This document shows, piece after piece, positions 46,012 through 54,014 of a DNA stretch of 64,000 bases. The position numbers were made by a program, and so were the translations under genes. This stretch comes from Spirochaetales bacterium (lineage in GTDB: Bacteria; Spirochaetota; Spirochaetia; Treponematales; Treponemataceae), in assembly GCA_029098225.1 (NCBI GenBank), contig JAQXNX010000022.1:34918-98917 (forward strand). Reading direction: 5' to 3'. The stretch's first letter is position 1. Every line of letters starts with the position of its first letter. A model generated the notes under the pieces. That model was given only the letters and a program-made list of their open reading frames with translations, ran no database searches and had not been told where the DNA came from.

Positions 46012-48591
46012 ATGGAAAAGTACAATGTAAATGGTATGAGTTGTGCCGCTTGTGTTGCAAGGGTAGAAAAAGCTGTATCTAAAGTTAAAGGTGTTCAGTC
46101 TTGTTCTGTAAGTCTTCTTACAAACTCTATGGGTGTGGAAGGCACTGCTTCCAGCAAAGATATAATTGCTGCTGTTCAAAAAGCCGGATACGATGCCAGC
46201 TTAAAAAATTCAAGCAGCACATTAAATGATAATTTCTCAGATAATACAAATTCTTCTAATAAAACAGACTCTTCTATAAATGCAGATTTTGATTCAAACA
46301 GCAAAAATGAAATTTCAATTTTAAGAAATCGCCTGATTTCTTCTGTTTTGTTTCTTCTTGTTTTAATGTATTTTTCTATGGGCCACATGATGTGGAAATT
46401 CCCGATACCATCTTTTTTTATTGGTAATCATATTGGAATTGCACTTCTTCAGTCAGTTCTTTGTATAATCATTATGATTATTAACAAAAAATTTTTTATA
46501 AGCGGTTTTAAAAGTTTAATCCATTTTGCACCGAATATGGATACTCTGGTTGCTTTGGGTTCTGGAATTTCATTTGTTTACAGTTTATTTGTTCTTTTTT
46601 TAATGACTTCTGCATCTGGTGATTCTGAAAAAAGTATGTATTATATGAATAATTTATACTTTGAAAGTTCAGCAATGATTTTAACATTAATTACGGTTGG
46701 AAAACTTCTGGAAGCTGTTTCTAAAGGTAAAACAACCAGTGCATTAAAATCATTAATAAAGCTTTCTCCGCAGACTGCATGTATTATTAAAGATGGAAAG
46801 GAAGCCATTATTCCAATTTCGCAGATAAAGAAAGATGATTTGTTTATTGTTCGCGCAGGAGAAAATATTCCTGCTGATGGAATTATTATTGAAGGTTCAG
46901 CCAGTATTAATGAGGCTGCTTTAACCGGCGAATCAATTCCTGCAGATAAAAAAGAAGGTGATTCAGTTTCTGCTGCTACTACGAATCTTTCGGGCTTTAT
47001 TAAGTGTCGGGCAGAAAAAGTAGGTCAGGACACAATGCTTGCAAAAATAATTCAGCTTGTTAGTGATTCATCTACTACAAAGGCACCTATTGCAAAAGTT
47101 GCAGATAAGGTTTCGGGCGTTTTTGTTCCCGTTATTCTTGGAATATCGTTAATTACTTTTTTAATCTGGATTATTACCGGAGCTGAATTTTCCTGGAGCC
47201 TTGAACGGGCAATATCAGTATTGGTTGTAAGCTGTCCGTGTGCGCTGGGGCTTGCTACACCTGTTGCAATTATGGTCGGCAATGGCGTAGGTGCAAAAAA
47301 TGGAATATTATTTAAAACTTCAGCTGCATTGGAAACTGCCGGAAAAATAAATACTGTTATTCTGGATAAGACAGGAACTATAACAAAGGGGGAACCTTCT
47401 GTAACAGATATAATACCTTTTGCAAAAGATTATACTGAAGTTGATTTATTAAAAATTGCAGGAAGAATTGAAGCAAAAAGTTCTCATCCTCTTGCAAAAG
47501 CTGTTATTAGAAAATGCGACGAAAGCTTTGGCAGTGAATTTTTACAGGAAGCAGAGCAGAGTGAAATAAGCGATTTTAAAGAATTTGCCGGAAATGGCTT
47601 AAAATGTTCAATTAATGGAAAGACTGTTTGCGCCGGAAAAAAAGATTTTATTTTACAACAGAACACGAAACAAACTTTGCAAAAATTTGAAAGCGCGATT
47701 GAACAAAAACTTGAGGAGCTTTCTAATAACGGAAAAACACCTTTGTTGTTTTCTGTGGAAGACAGCGTGATTGGAGTTATAGCTGTTTGTGATGAGATAA
47801 AAGAAGATTCTGTAAATGCTATAAGCAGTTTAAAAAATATGGGAATTAAGGTTGTAATGCTCACCGGTGATAACAAAAAAACTGCCGGAGTAATTGGAAA
47901 AAAAGTTGGGGTTAATCAGATTATTGCAGAAGTTTTACCAGATGAAAAGGAGAAAGTTGTAAGGCAGTTTTCTTCTAAAGGAAAAGTATGTATGGTCGGA
48001 GATGGTATAAACGATTCTCCTGCGCTTGTTTCTGCTGATCTTGGTGTTGCAATTGGTTCGGGCTCTGATATTGCTATAGATTCCGCTGAAGTTGTGGTTG
48101 TAAAAAGCCGGCTTTCTGATGTTCCTGCGTTAATAAAACTGGGAAGACATACATTAAAAAATATTTATGAAAATTTATTCTGGGCATTTTTTTATAATAT
48201 TATTCTTATCCCGATTGCTGCAGGAGTTTATTACAAATTGTGGGGGTTGCAGATGAATCCTATGTTTGGAGCTGCTGCAATGAGTCTTTCGAGTTTTTGT
48301 GTTGTTACAAATGCTCTTAGGTTGAATTTATTAAAAATAAAGGATGATAAAATTTCAAATTACAAGGAGGCTGTAATGGCTGAAAATATTAAGAGAATAA
48401 TTAAAGTAGATGGTATGATGTGTGAACATTGTGAAGCTCATGTTAAAGACGCTCTGGAAAGCATAAAAGGAATAGAAAGTGCTTCTGCTGATCATAAAAA
48501 AGGAGAAGTTGAACTTGAGCTTTCAAAAGCAGTAAAAGATTCTGCTCTTGAAAAGGCTATAAAAAAAGCTGGCTATACTTTTATAGGATAA
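46012..48591 (+). CDS. copA: Copper-exporting P1B-type ATPase with HMA domains at both ends
   Basis: The 859-residue pump moves Cu(I) across the cytoplasmic membrane. An N-terminal metal-binding domain has GMSCAAC (Cys11, Cys14), followed by a Ser/Asn/Asp-rich linker, membrane helices, the actuator TGES in AALTGESIPADK, the CPC ion site (408-410), the phosphorylation site DKTGT (452-456), HP in SSHPLAKA and GDGINDSPAL. Unusually, a second complete metal-binding domain with GMMCEHC (Cys804, Cys807) forms the C-terminus, resembling a fused CopZ chaperone. The ATG at 46012 is preferred because the promoter lies directly upstream; an in-frame TTG at 45979 falls within that promoter. The 3' end overlaps convergent ecfT by 11 bases. 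Confidence 0.92.
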   Translation: MEKYNVNGMSCAACVARVEKAVSKVKGVQSCSVSLLTNSMGVEGTASSKDIIAAVQKAGYDASLKNSSSTLNDNFSDNTNSSNKTDSSINADFDSNSKNEISILRNRLISSVLFLLVLMYFSMGHMMWKFPIPSFFIGNHIGIALLQSVLCIIIMIINKKFFISGFKSLIHFAPNMDTLVALGSGISFVYSLFVLFLMTSASGDSEKSMYYMNNLYFESSAMILTLITVGKLLEAVSKGKTTSALKSLIKLSPQTACIIKDGKEAIIPISQIKKDDLFIVRAGENIPADGIIIEGSASINEAALTGESIPADKKEGDSVSAATTNLSGFIKCRAEKVGQDTMLAKIIQLVSDSSTTKAPIAKVADKVSGVFVPVILGISLITFLIWIITGAEFSWSLERAISVLVVSCPCALGLATPVAIMVGNGVGAKNGILFKTSAALETAGKINTVILDKTGTITKGEPSVTDIIPFAKDYTEVDLLKIAGRIEAKSSHPLAKAVIRKCDESFGSEFLQEAEQSEISDFKEFAGNGLKCSINGKTVCAGKKDFILQQNTKQTLQKFESAIEQKLEELSNNGKTPLLFSVEDSVIGVIAVCDEIKEDSVNAISSLKNMGIKVVMLTGDNKKTAGVIGKKVGVNQIIAEVLPDEKEKVVRQFSSKGKVCMVGDGINDSPALVSADLGVAIGSGSDIAIDSAEVVVVKSRLSDVPALIKLGRHTLKNIYENLFWAFFYNIILIPIAAGVYYKLWGLQMNPMFGAAAMSLSSFCVVTNALRLNLLKIKDDKISNYKEAVMAENIKRIIKVDGMMCEHCEAHVKDALESIKGIESASADHKKGEVELELSKAVKDSALEKAIKKAGYTFIG
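48376..48591 (+). CDS. Possible independent CopZ-like copper chaperone from an internal start
   Basis: Inside copA and in the same frame, AAGGAGG (48364-48370) stands five bases before an ATG. From there a 71-residue protein with GMMCEHC would be made, exactly the size and fold of a CopZ copper chaperone. This is the best Shine-Dalgarno match of the locus, better than that of copA itself. Either copZ was fused to copA with its own start kept, or both products are made. It is an inference without expression data. Confidence 0.5.
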   Translation: MAENIKRIIKVDGMMCEHCEAHVKDALESIKGIESASADHKKGEVELELSKAVKDSALEKAIKKAGYTFIG

Positions 48592-49339
48592 ATCCAACTG
48601 CTATTATTGATGCTGACAATAAAAGCGAAATAAAATCATAAAATTTGTATTTATAAACTTTTACACTCTGACCTTTTTTTCTTAAATGAAACCCTCTTAA
48701 TTCTGTAGAAATTGCTGTTGAATCAATTTTTTTAACAGAAGAAAGCAGAAGAGGCACACAAAGCGGCAAAACAAGAGAGATCTTTTTAAAAGGATTTTTT
48801 GTTTCAAAATCTACACCGCGTGAGTTTTGTGCTTCCATTATGTAGTTCATTTCGGTTCCAAATAAAGGAATGAATCTAATTGCTGTAGTAAAAGTAAAGG
48901 CATATTTATATGGAATATGAAGGTTATTTACAAGCACATTAGAAAGATCTGAAAGTTTTGTAACGCTTATCATAATAGAAAGCGGGAGAGTAGCACTAAT
49001 TAATCTTAAAACAAGATAGCTTCCGTTGATTAATCCATTTGTAGTTATTGGAAAATTTCCGATTAAAAAAGCAGCTTCGCCGCTACGAATAATGAGCACC
49101 TGAAGAATAAAAAGAAATAATGAAATTTTAATTAATCCTTTAAGGAGTCTGAAGGCACGGCCAAAAATTCCGGCAATTAAAGCTAAAATTAAATTAAATA
49201 ATATACAGACAATAAGAACTAAATATGAAGAAGTTGAAAAAGCTGAAATACAAATTGCCACTGCAAGAATGAATTTTGCAAGAGGATGCATTTTATGTAA
49301 TAAGGAATTTCCGTCTATATAATCTAAAAAGCCTTTCAT
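48581..49339 (-). CDS. ecfT: ECF transporter transmembrane component
   Basis: The 252-residue protein has about five to six helices and the two short coupling motifs that contact the ATPases: NSRGVDF and ELRGFHL. It joins the substrate-specific S component to the ATPase pair in a vitamin or small-molecule importer. The ATG overlaps the EcfA stop as ATGA, and the 3' end overlaps copA tail to tail. Confidence 0.9.
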   Translation of the reverse strand: MKGFLDYIDGNSLLHKMHPLAKFILAVAICISAFSTSSYLVLIVCILFNLILALIAGIFGRAFRLLKGLIKISLFLFILQVLIIRSGEAAFLIGNFPITTNGLINGSYLVLRLISATLPLSIMISVTKLSDLSNVLVNNLHIPYKYAFTFTTAIRFIPLFGTEMNYIMEAQNSRGVDFETKNPFKKISLVLPLCVPLLLSSVKKIDSTAISTELRGFHLRKKGQSVKVYKYKFYDFISLLLSASIIAVGFIL

Positions 49340-51051
49340 ACTATTTTCTCCAGTTTTTCAATAAGTTCTTCTGTGGCAAAAGTGTTATAAAAATTTTCGC
49401 CAAGGTAATCACAGGTTTCTGCAATCTGAGGTTTTGTGAGTCTTGCATATTTTAAAAGTTCATTATCCGAAAGAATATGTTTTGTTATTCCCTGTGCAAG
49501 GAGTCTTCCGTTCGTCATAACTAAAAGACGTGTTGCAAAATCAAGGATAACTTCCATATCATGGCAAACCATAATTACGGTAGTTCCCTGCCTGTTCAGT
49601 TCTTTGATTTTTCCCATTAGTTCCATACATTCTTTGTAATCAAGGCCGGTTGTCGGTTCATCAAGAATAAGAATTTCGCTTTGTAATGCTATAAGACATG
49701 CAAGGCAAAGTTTTTGTCTTTGTCCACGGCTTAAATCAAATGGATTTTTTGATTCATCAAATTCAAATTCTTTTATAATCTTTTCTGTGCGATTTTCAAT
49801 TTCTTCCTGTGGAAGTCCTATATTTTTAAGGCTGAATTGAATTTCTTCCCGAACCGTTTTGCAGCAAATCTGACGGTCCGGATTTTGAAATAAAAATCCT
49901 ATATTTTTTGCAAGTTTACTTGTCTTTACTTTCTTTGTATTGTGATTGAGGATTGTAACATCACCTTTTGCAGGTTTTAAAAGTCCATTGCAAAGTTTTG
50001 AAAAAGTTGATTTTCCTGCGCCATTTGAACCTACAATTGCTACAAAATCTCCTTTATTAATAGAGACATTTATATCTGTAAGTCCAGCTTCGTTTTTGTA
50101 AGAAAAATGAACATGATCAAATTTTAAGATTTCTGGAGCATTTTTATTTGAGTCGTCTTCTACTATATTTGATTTAACTTCCAAGGTTAAATTTTTGTCT
50201 TTTATGATTTCTTTTTTTATTATTTCACCAGCTTCGTACGCATTCAAAGGTAACTCAAAGTCTTCATCATTTTTTAATAATTTTTTGTGCTTAAGTCTGT
50301 TTATTAAGGTAACAACCCGGGGAATATTTATTCCCATTTTTTCGAGTTCTTCGGATTTTTTTAATACATTACGAACTTTATCAAAGGCAAATAAGCTTCC
50401 TTTTTCAAGAACTGCAAGCTTTTTTGCAAATTCACAAAGCAGCATAATTTTCTGTTCAACAACAATAATAGTAATTCCTTTTTCCTGATTGATTTTTTTA
50501 AGTAAACCAAAAATTTGAAGACTGGAAGCAGGATCAAGCTCACCTGTTGGTTCATCTAAAACTAAGATTTGAGGTTGAAGGGCAAGAATGGAAGCTATTG
50601 CAACCTTTTGTTTTTGTCCACCACTCAAAGAAGAAATATCTCTGTATCTTAATTCTGTAATACCAACTTCTTCGAGTGTTGATGCTACTCTTTTTTCTAT
50701 CTCATCTTTTGGAATTCCAAAATTTTCCAAACCAAAAAGAATTTCATCTTCTACGATTGTGCTGATCATCTGGCTGTCTATATCCTGAAAAACAGAACCT
50801 ACATTAAGAGCTAACTTTCCTGGAGGTGTTTCAAAAGTGTCTTTTTCATTTATTAAAACATTTCCGTAATAATCTCCATGAAAATGGTGTGGAATAAGTG
50901 CGTTTATGGAATTACATAGGGTTGTTTTTCCCGCTCCTGATTCCCCGATTATTCCAATAAAATCACCATCTTCGATTTTCATTGAAATGTTATTTAATGC
51001 GTTCTGTTTTGCATCCTGATATTTGAATGTCAGATTTCTTATCTCAATCAT
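49336..51051 (-). CDS. ECF transporter ATPase with two fused ATP-binding domains
   Basis: The 571-residue protein contains two complete ABC ATPase modules. The first has [21 protein letters not shown] and LVLDEPTGELDP; the second has GSNGAGKSTF, LSRGQRQKLCLA and LILDEPTTGLDY. In many bacteria these are separate proteins, EcfA1 and EcfA2, so this is a natural fusion. It powers uptake together with EcfT and the S component at 51064. It starts 12 bases after the S-component gene. Confidence 0.92.
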   Translation of the reverse strand: MIEIRNLTFKYQDAKQNALNNISMKIEDGDFIGIIGESGAGKTTLCNSINALIPHHFHGDYYGNVLINEKDTFETPPGKLALNVGSVFQDIDSQMISTIVEDEILFGLENFGIPKDEIEKRVASTLEEVGITELRYRDISSLSGGQKQKVAIASILALQPQILVLDEPTGELDPASSLQIFGLLKKINQEKGITIIVVEQKIMLLCEFAKKLAVLEKGSLFAFDKVRNVLKKSEELEKMGINIPRVVTLINRLKHKKLLKNDEDFELPLNAYEAGEIIKKEIIKDKNLTLEVKSNIVEDDSNKNAPEILKFDHVHFSYKNEAGLTDINVSINKGDFVAIVGSNGAGKSTFSKLCNGLLKPAKGDVTILNHNTKKVKTSKLAKNIGFLFQNPDRQICCKTVREEIQFSLKNIGLPQEEIENRTEKIIKEFEFDESKNPFDLSRGQRQKLCLACLIALQSEILILDEPTTGLDYKECMELMGKIKELNRQGTTVIMVCHDMEVILDFATRLLVMTNGRLLAQGITKHILSDNELLKYARLTKPQIAETCDYLGENFYNTFATEELIEKLEKIV

Positions 51052-51063
51052 AGAAGAGCCCTG

Positions 51064-51615
51064 TTATTTCTTTAAAGCAAGTTTTAATGGAATGTACAAA
51101 ATCTGTACAATAACTGCATTGAAAAGTGCTGTACATAAAACGATTGGAACATAAGCCGCAAGAGTTGCTTTATCGGCGTGCATTGCTGTAAGCAATAATA
51201 CTGTATAAAGTCCTCCAGAAACGACTGTGCTTAAGAATGTAGCAAGAGCTGGAATAGGGTCATATTTGCCAAACTTTAATGGTATCTTAATAAGAAGGCA
51301 CATAGCAATTGCACCTGCAAGTTCAGACGCAAAGTTCAAATAAGGAGTTCCAGGGAAGAACTGACAGATAGCACCGGCTAAAAGTCCAATAATTGCAGCA
51401 TAAATAATATTTGGCCTGATAAGAACGATTATCATACAATACATAGCAATAATAAAATTAGGCTTCATTCCACCAATGTTAATGAATGAACCTACAAAGA
51501 ATTTTAATACTGCTCCGGCGGCAAGTAAAATAGCTGTTAATAATAAATCAGCAATAGTGAGTCCTGATTTTTTTTCTTCCTGAACCAATTCTCTTTTTTC
51601 AGTTGTATTTTCCAT
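51064..51615 (-). CDS. ECF transporter substrate-binding (S) component
   Basis: The 183-residue membrane protein has about six helices. The segment GGMKPNFIIAMYCMIIVLIR and the following AGAICQFFPG resemble the TrpP-like tryptophan transporter group and other ECF S components. Substrate choice is not certain: tryptophan is possible, a vitamin equally so. It is the first gene of the S-A-T operon. AGGAG precedes the ATG and a promoter with two operators lies upstream. Confidence 0.8.
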   Translation of the reverse strand: MENTTEKRELVQEEKKSGLTIADLLLTAILLAAGAVLKFFVGSFINIGGMKPNFIIAMYCMIIVLIRPNIIYAAIIGLLAGAICQFFPGTPYLNFASELAGAIAMCLLIKIPLKFGKYDPIPALATFLSTVVSGGLYTVLLLTAMHADKATLAAYVPIVLCTALFNAVIVQILYIPLKLALKK

Positions 51616-51687
51616 AATATTCTCCTGAACAGGCTCATCAGCAAAGTTTCACTTGATAGCGAAGTTTTGTTGACGGCTTTTTTTTTG

Positions 51688-51758
51688 TGTTACTATTTGT
51701 AGTAACAATGTGTTTATAATATACAGTAAGTTTATGTTTCTGTCAATAGAAACATAAA
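51688..51758 (-). promoter_or_regulatory. Promoter with two palindromic operators for the ECF operon
   Basis: On the minus strand TTGACA (51746-51741), 17 bases and TATATT (51723-51718) form a near-consensus promoter. A perfect palindrome with 11-base arms (TTTATGTTTCT...AGAAACATAAA, 51731-51758) covers the -35 box. A second palindrome (TGTTACTA-TTTG-TAGTAACA, 51688-51707) lies at about +4 to +23. Both positions fit repression, probably by the imported substrate. The repressors are not identified. Confidence 0.75.
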
Positions 51759-51781
51759 AAATTTTAAAAAAAATTTAAAGA

Positions 51782-51811
51782 TTGACAACTTCTTAATTGT
51801 GGGTATATATT
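51782..51811 (+). promoter_or_regulatory. Promoter of ispE
   Basis: TTGACA (51782-51787) and TATATT (51806-51811) are 18 bases apart (TATATA at 51804 gives 16). The ATG at 51823 follows 11 bases later, so the mRNA would have almost no 5' leader. Confidence 0.65.
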
Positions 51812-51822
51812 TAAAGTATTCG

Positions 51823-52692
51823 ATGTTGTGTAGCGTAGTTGAAAAAGCTTATGCCAAAGTAAACTTTGGGTTAAAGGTTCTTCCTAAGAGGGAGGATGGA
51901 TTTCACAACATAGAGAGTATTTTTCAGACTATTAATTTATATGATGAATTGAACATTACTGTTTGCAATAAGGGTGGATGTTATGTTCAATGTGATTCTA
52001 TGAATTTGCCTGAAAATAATACTCTTGTTTTGGCTTTTAATGCCTTTATCGAAATTACCAAAGTGAAATCTTTTGGTGTAAACGTAGAGTTAAAAAAAAG
52101 AATTCCTTCTGGTGGCGGATTAGGCGGAGGTTCTGCTGATGCAGCCGCTCTCGTTAGAGGCTTAGAAAAGCTTAGTAACATTTCATTAACAAGAGAACAA
52201 AAAAATTTTATTGCTTCAAAAACAGGAAGTGATGTTTTTTTCTTTATTCATTGTAAAGATGGAAAAGGTTGTGCACTTGTTAGTGGACGTGGTGAAAAAC
52301 TAAGTTTTATTAAGCCAAGAAAAGATTTATTTTTGTTGTTGATGTTTCCGGAGGTTCATTCTTCTACTGCAGAAGCCTATGCTCTCGTAGATGAATTTTA
52401 TGCCAGTGGAAATGGAATTGGAGGCCCGGCTTTTAAGGAGTTTGAAAAAACTTACAGACTTCCTGTGAAAGAATGGTTTTTTGAAAACAGTTTTACTCCG
52501 TGTATTGCAAAAAAATATAAAATAGTGTTTAATGCAATGCAATACCTTGAAAACCTTGGTTGTACGTATGTGCAGATGTCAGGTTCTGGTTCAACGGTGT
52601 ATGGTGTTTTTGAATTGGAACAACAAGCTATGTGCGTACAGAATAATTTGCCAGCTGAAGCTTGTAATTGTAAACTAGTGCAAACTGTATAG
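51823..52692 (+). CDS. ispE: 4-diphosphocytidyl-2-C-methyl-D-erythritol kinase
   Basis: The GHMP kinase of the MEP isoprenoid pathway, 289 residues from this start. Motifs are EKAYAKVNFGLKVLPKREDG at the N-terminus, the ATP loop PSGGGLGGGSADAAA and the C-terminal MSGSGSTVYGVF. The ATG at 51823 is chosen since an in-frame GTG at 51799 lies within the promoter. No Shine-Dalgarno sequence is visible. spoVG follows 30 bases later, an order known from other bacteria. Confidence 0.93.
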   Translation: MLCSVVEKAYAKVNFGLKVLPKREDGFHNIESIFQTINLYDELNITVCNKGGCYVQCDSMNLPENNTLVLAFNAFIEITKVKSFGVNVELKKRIPSGGGLGGGSADAAALVRGLEKLSNISLTREQKNFIASKTGSDVFFFIHCKDGKGCALVSGRGEKLSFIKPRKDLFLLLMFPEVHSSTAEAYALVDEFYASGNGIGGPAFKEFEKTYRLPVKEWFFENSFTPCIAKKYKIVFNAMQYLENLGCTYVQMSGSGSTVYGVFELEQQAMCVQNNLPAEACNCKLVQTV

Positions 52693-52722
52693 TTTGAGCA
52701 GATTGAGTGCTGAGGTGATTCT

Positions 52723-53001
52723 ATGCAAATTACAGAATTGAGAATTCGCAAGGTTGAAGATGAAGGCAAACTCCGTGCGTATGTAACGGTTACTTTTGAC
52801 GACTGCTTTGTCGTTCATAATGTAAAAATTATTGAAGGCAAAACAGGATTGTTCATTGCCATGCCTAGTCGAAAAACGGCAAACGGTGAGTATAAAGATG
52901 TAGCTCATCCGATTAGTCCGGAATTCAGAAACGAAATGCAGAACAAAATTCTTTCTGAATACAATGCTGGTCATATTGAAACTGGTGGAGCAGAAGACTA
53001 A
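52723..53001 (+). CDS. spoVG: SpoVG, nucleic-acid-binding regulator
   Basis: The 92-residue protein matches SpoVG: MQITELRIRKVEDEGKLRAY, the VHNVKIIEG segment, FIAMPSRKTANGEYKDVAHP and the C-terminal PISPEFRNEMQNKIL helix. In Borrelia and Bacillus relatives it binds DNA and RNA site-specifically and modulates expression. AGGTGA precedes the ATG. It is likely co-transcribed with ispE. tRNA-Gln follows 22 bases downstream. Confidence 0.95.
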   Translation: MQITELRIRKVEDEGKLRAYVTVTFDDCFVVHNVKIIEGKTGLFIAMPSRKTANGEYKDVAHPISPEFRNEMQNKILSEYNAGHIETGGAED

Positions 53002-53023
53002 ATCGGTTTCTGATGATATAAAT

Positions 53024-53096
53024 TGGGCCGTCGTCAAGCGGTAAGACACGGGCTTTTGGTGCCCGCATTCCACAGGTTCGAATCCTGTCGGCCCAG
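53024..53096 (+). tRNA. tRNA-Gln (anticodon TTG)
   Basis: The 73-base gene folds as a cloverleaf: acceptor TGGGCCG/CGGCCCA, anticodon stem CGGGC/GCCCG with loop TTTTGGT, T stem ACAGG/CCTGT with loop TTCGAAT, and discriminator G. The anticodon TTG reads CAA (and CAG by wobble). The CCA end is not encoded. A terminator follows directly, and its 3' part is repeated at 53296 and 53520. Confidence 0.96.
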
Positions 53097-53101
53097 TGTT
53101 T

Positions 53102-53134
53102 AAACCTACTTTCTAAAAGGGAGTAGGTTTTTTT
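53102..53134 (+). terminator. Terminator A after tRNA-Gln
   Basis: AAACCTACT and AGTAGGTTT pair around an 11-base loop, followed by a T-run. Two related terminators follow in the same array (53317, 53542). Confidence 0.88.
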
Positions 53135-53161
53135 ATTTTAAAACAATTGACGTTAGGAATA

Positions 53162-53313
53162 ACAGGATTCGAAGCGGAGCGAGCGCCTAAAATTGCGAAG
53201 GCTTGGAGCAATTTTAGGAAAAGGCGACAGGGATGTCGCCGACAGCGAGCGGAGACGGGGGTGGCGGAGCGAACAGGAAGTTCGCGACAGACCCCCGAAT
53301 CCTGTCGGCCCAG
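53162..53313 (+). repeat. Multi-hairpin module 1 ending in a tRNA-Gln 3' end
   Basis: ACAGGATTCG (53162-53171) and CGAATCCTGT (53296-53305) close a GC-rich module. Inside are three stems: CCTAAAATTGC/GCAATTTTAGG (53186-53218), GGCGAC/GTCGCC (53223-53240), and GGGGGT/ACCCCC (53257-53296) holding GCGAAC/GTTCGC. The module ends with the last 18 bases of tRNA-Gln. It lies between genes and codes for nothing evident. It could be a structured RNA or a repeat derived from the tRNA 3' end. Confidence 0.75.
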
Positions 53314-53316
53314 ATG

Positions 53317-53356
53317 AAAATCCTACTCTCTTAGGGCAGAGTCGGATTTTTTTTTT
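53317..53356 (+). terminator. Terminator B after module 1
   Basis: AAATCC-T-ACTCT and AGAGT-C-GGATTT pair with one mismatch and run into a T-run of about 12. Confidence 0.8.
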
Positions 53357-53382
53357 AAAGAATATTTCAATTGAGTAGAATA

Positions 53383-53537
53383 AGGATTCGAAACGGAGAG
53401 AGCGGTCTATAAAATTGCGAGCAGTGCGGAGCAATTTTATAGAAACTTTGCCAGGAGGGCAAAGTTAGCGAGCGGAGGCGCCGCAGAGGGAGAAAACAGG
53501 AGGTTTTGGACCGGCGCGGCGAATCCTGTCGGCCCAG
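53383..53537 (+). repeat. Multi-hairpin module 2 ending in a tRNA-Gln 3' end
   Basis: The layout equals module 1 but the bases differ: AGGATTCG/CGAATCCT close it; stems are CTATAAAATTGC/GCAATTTTATAG (53407-53442), CTTTGCC/GGCAAAG (53446-53464) and GCGCCG/CGGCGC (53478-53517) holding AAAAC/GTTTT. Pairing is kept where sequence has changed, which argues for selection on structure. It too ends with the 18-base tRNA-Gln 3' end (53520-53537). Confidence 0.75.
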
Positions 53538-53541
53538 CTGT

Positions 53542-53575
53542 AAAACCTACTCTCAAAGGGGAGTAGGTTTTTTTT
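53542..53575 (+). terminator. Terminator C after module 2
   Basis: AAAACCTACTC and GAGTAGGTTTT pair and a T-run follows. The segment 53520-53615 is a near copy of 53079-53174 (tRNA end, terminator, spacer and ACAGGATTCG). Confidence 0.88.
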
Positions 53576-53687
53576 ATTTTAAAACAATTTACGTTAGGAA
53601 TAACAGGATTCGAAGTAACCGTCAATTCTCATGTATTTTCCAAAAATAAATCTTTGCTCTAAACTTCTACCCAAGGTGATAGAAATT

Positions 53688-53852
53688 ATGAGATTAAATT
53701 ACAGTCGTGAAGAACGTCAAAAAATTGTTGAGGAATACATTCAGAAGGTTCATGCCCGTCGTGGATTCGCTGAAACTGAAAATGAGTGGGAAAAACTTCT
53801 CCCCTGGAATATTGAAATTACTCCATATAAGATTCGTGGAGAATGGATTTAA
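53688..53852 (+). CDS. Small hypothetical protein
   Basis: The 54-residue basic, helical protein starts MRLNYSREERQKIVEEYIQK. AAGGTGA lies about 10 bases before the ATG at 53688; an upstream in-frame start at 53631 would lie next to the repeat array and adds residues of no evident character. No family is recognised. It is the only coding candidate between the tRNA array and the YARHG gene. The following 160 bases hold a possible degenerate attC (53899-53958). Confidence 0.45.
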   Translation: MRLNYSREERQKIVEEYIQKVHARRGFAETENEWEKLLPWNIEITPYKIRGEWI

Positions 53853-53898
53853 ATTGTGGTATAATTATGTAAACGTAAATTCAATTTGCGGATACTCA

Positions 53899-53958
53899 AT
53901 AACTCTTTTGAATAATAGTTCATTTTCGGATGGAGTTTTCTGTAAAACTATACAAGGT
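53899..53958 (+). other. Possible degenerate attC site
   Basis: ATAAC (53899) and GTTAT (about 53953) bracket a region that can fold with ATAGTT-CA-TTTT against AAAACTAT, with unpaired bases on one side as in attC sites. The match to the three clear attC sites downstream is weak. Confidence 0.25.
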
Positions 53959-54014
53959 TATTATAGTCATGCTGGAGTATCTTCTAATAGTACTTCAGCA
54001 AGGAGATTGTATTT

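Noticed and set aside
53296..53537. Extra tRNA genes at the repeated tRNA-Gln ends
   Set aside because: Only the T-loop half, T-stem 3' strand and acceptor 3' strand are present; no D-arm or anticodon arm, so they are fragments.
53193..53625. Short open frames within the multi-hairpin modules
   Set aside because: The sequence is explained by inverted repeats; the frames encode Arg/Pro-rich peptides without start signals.
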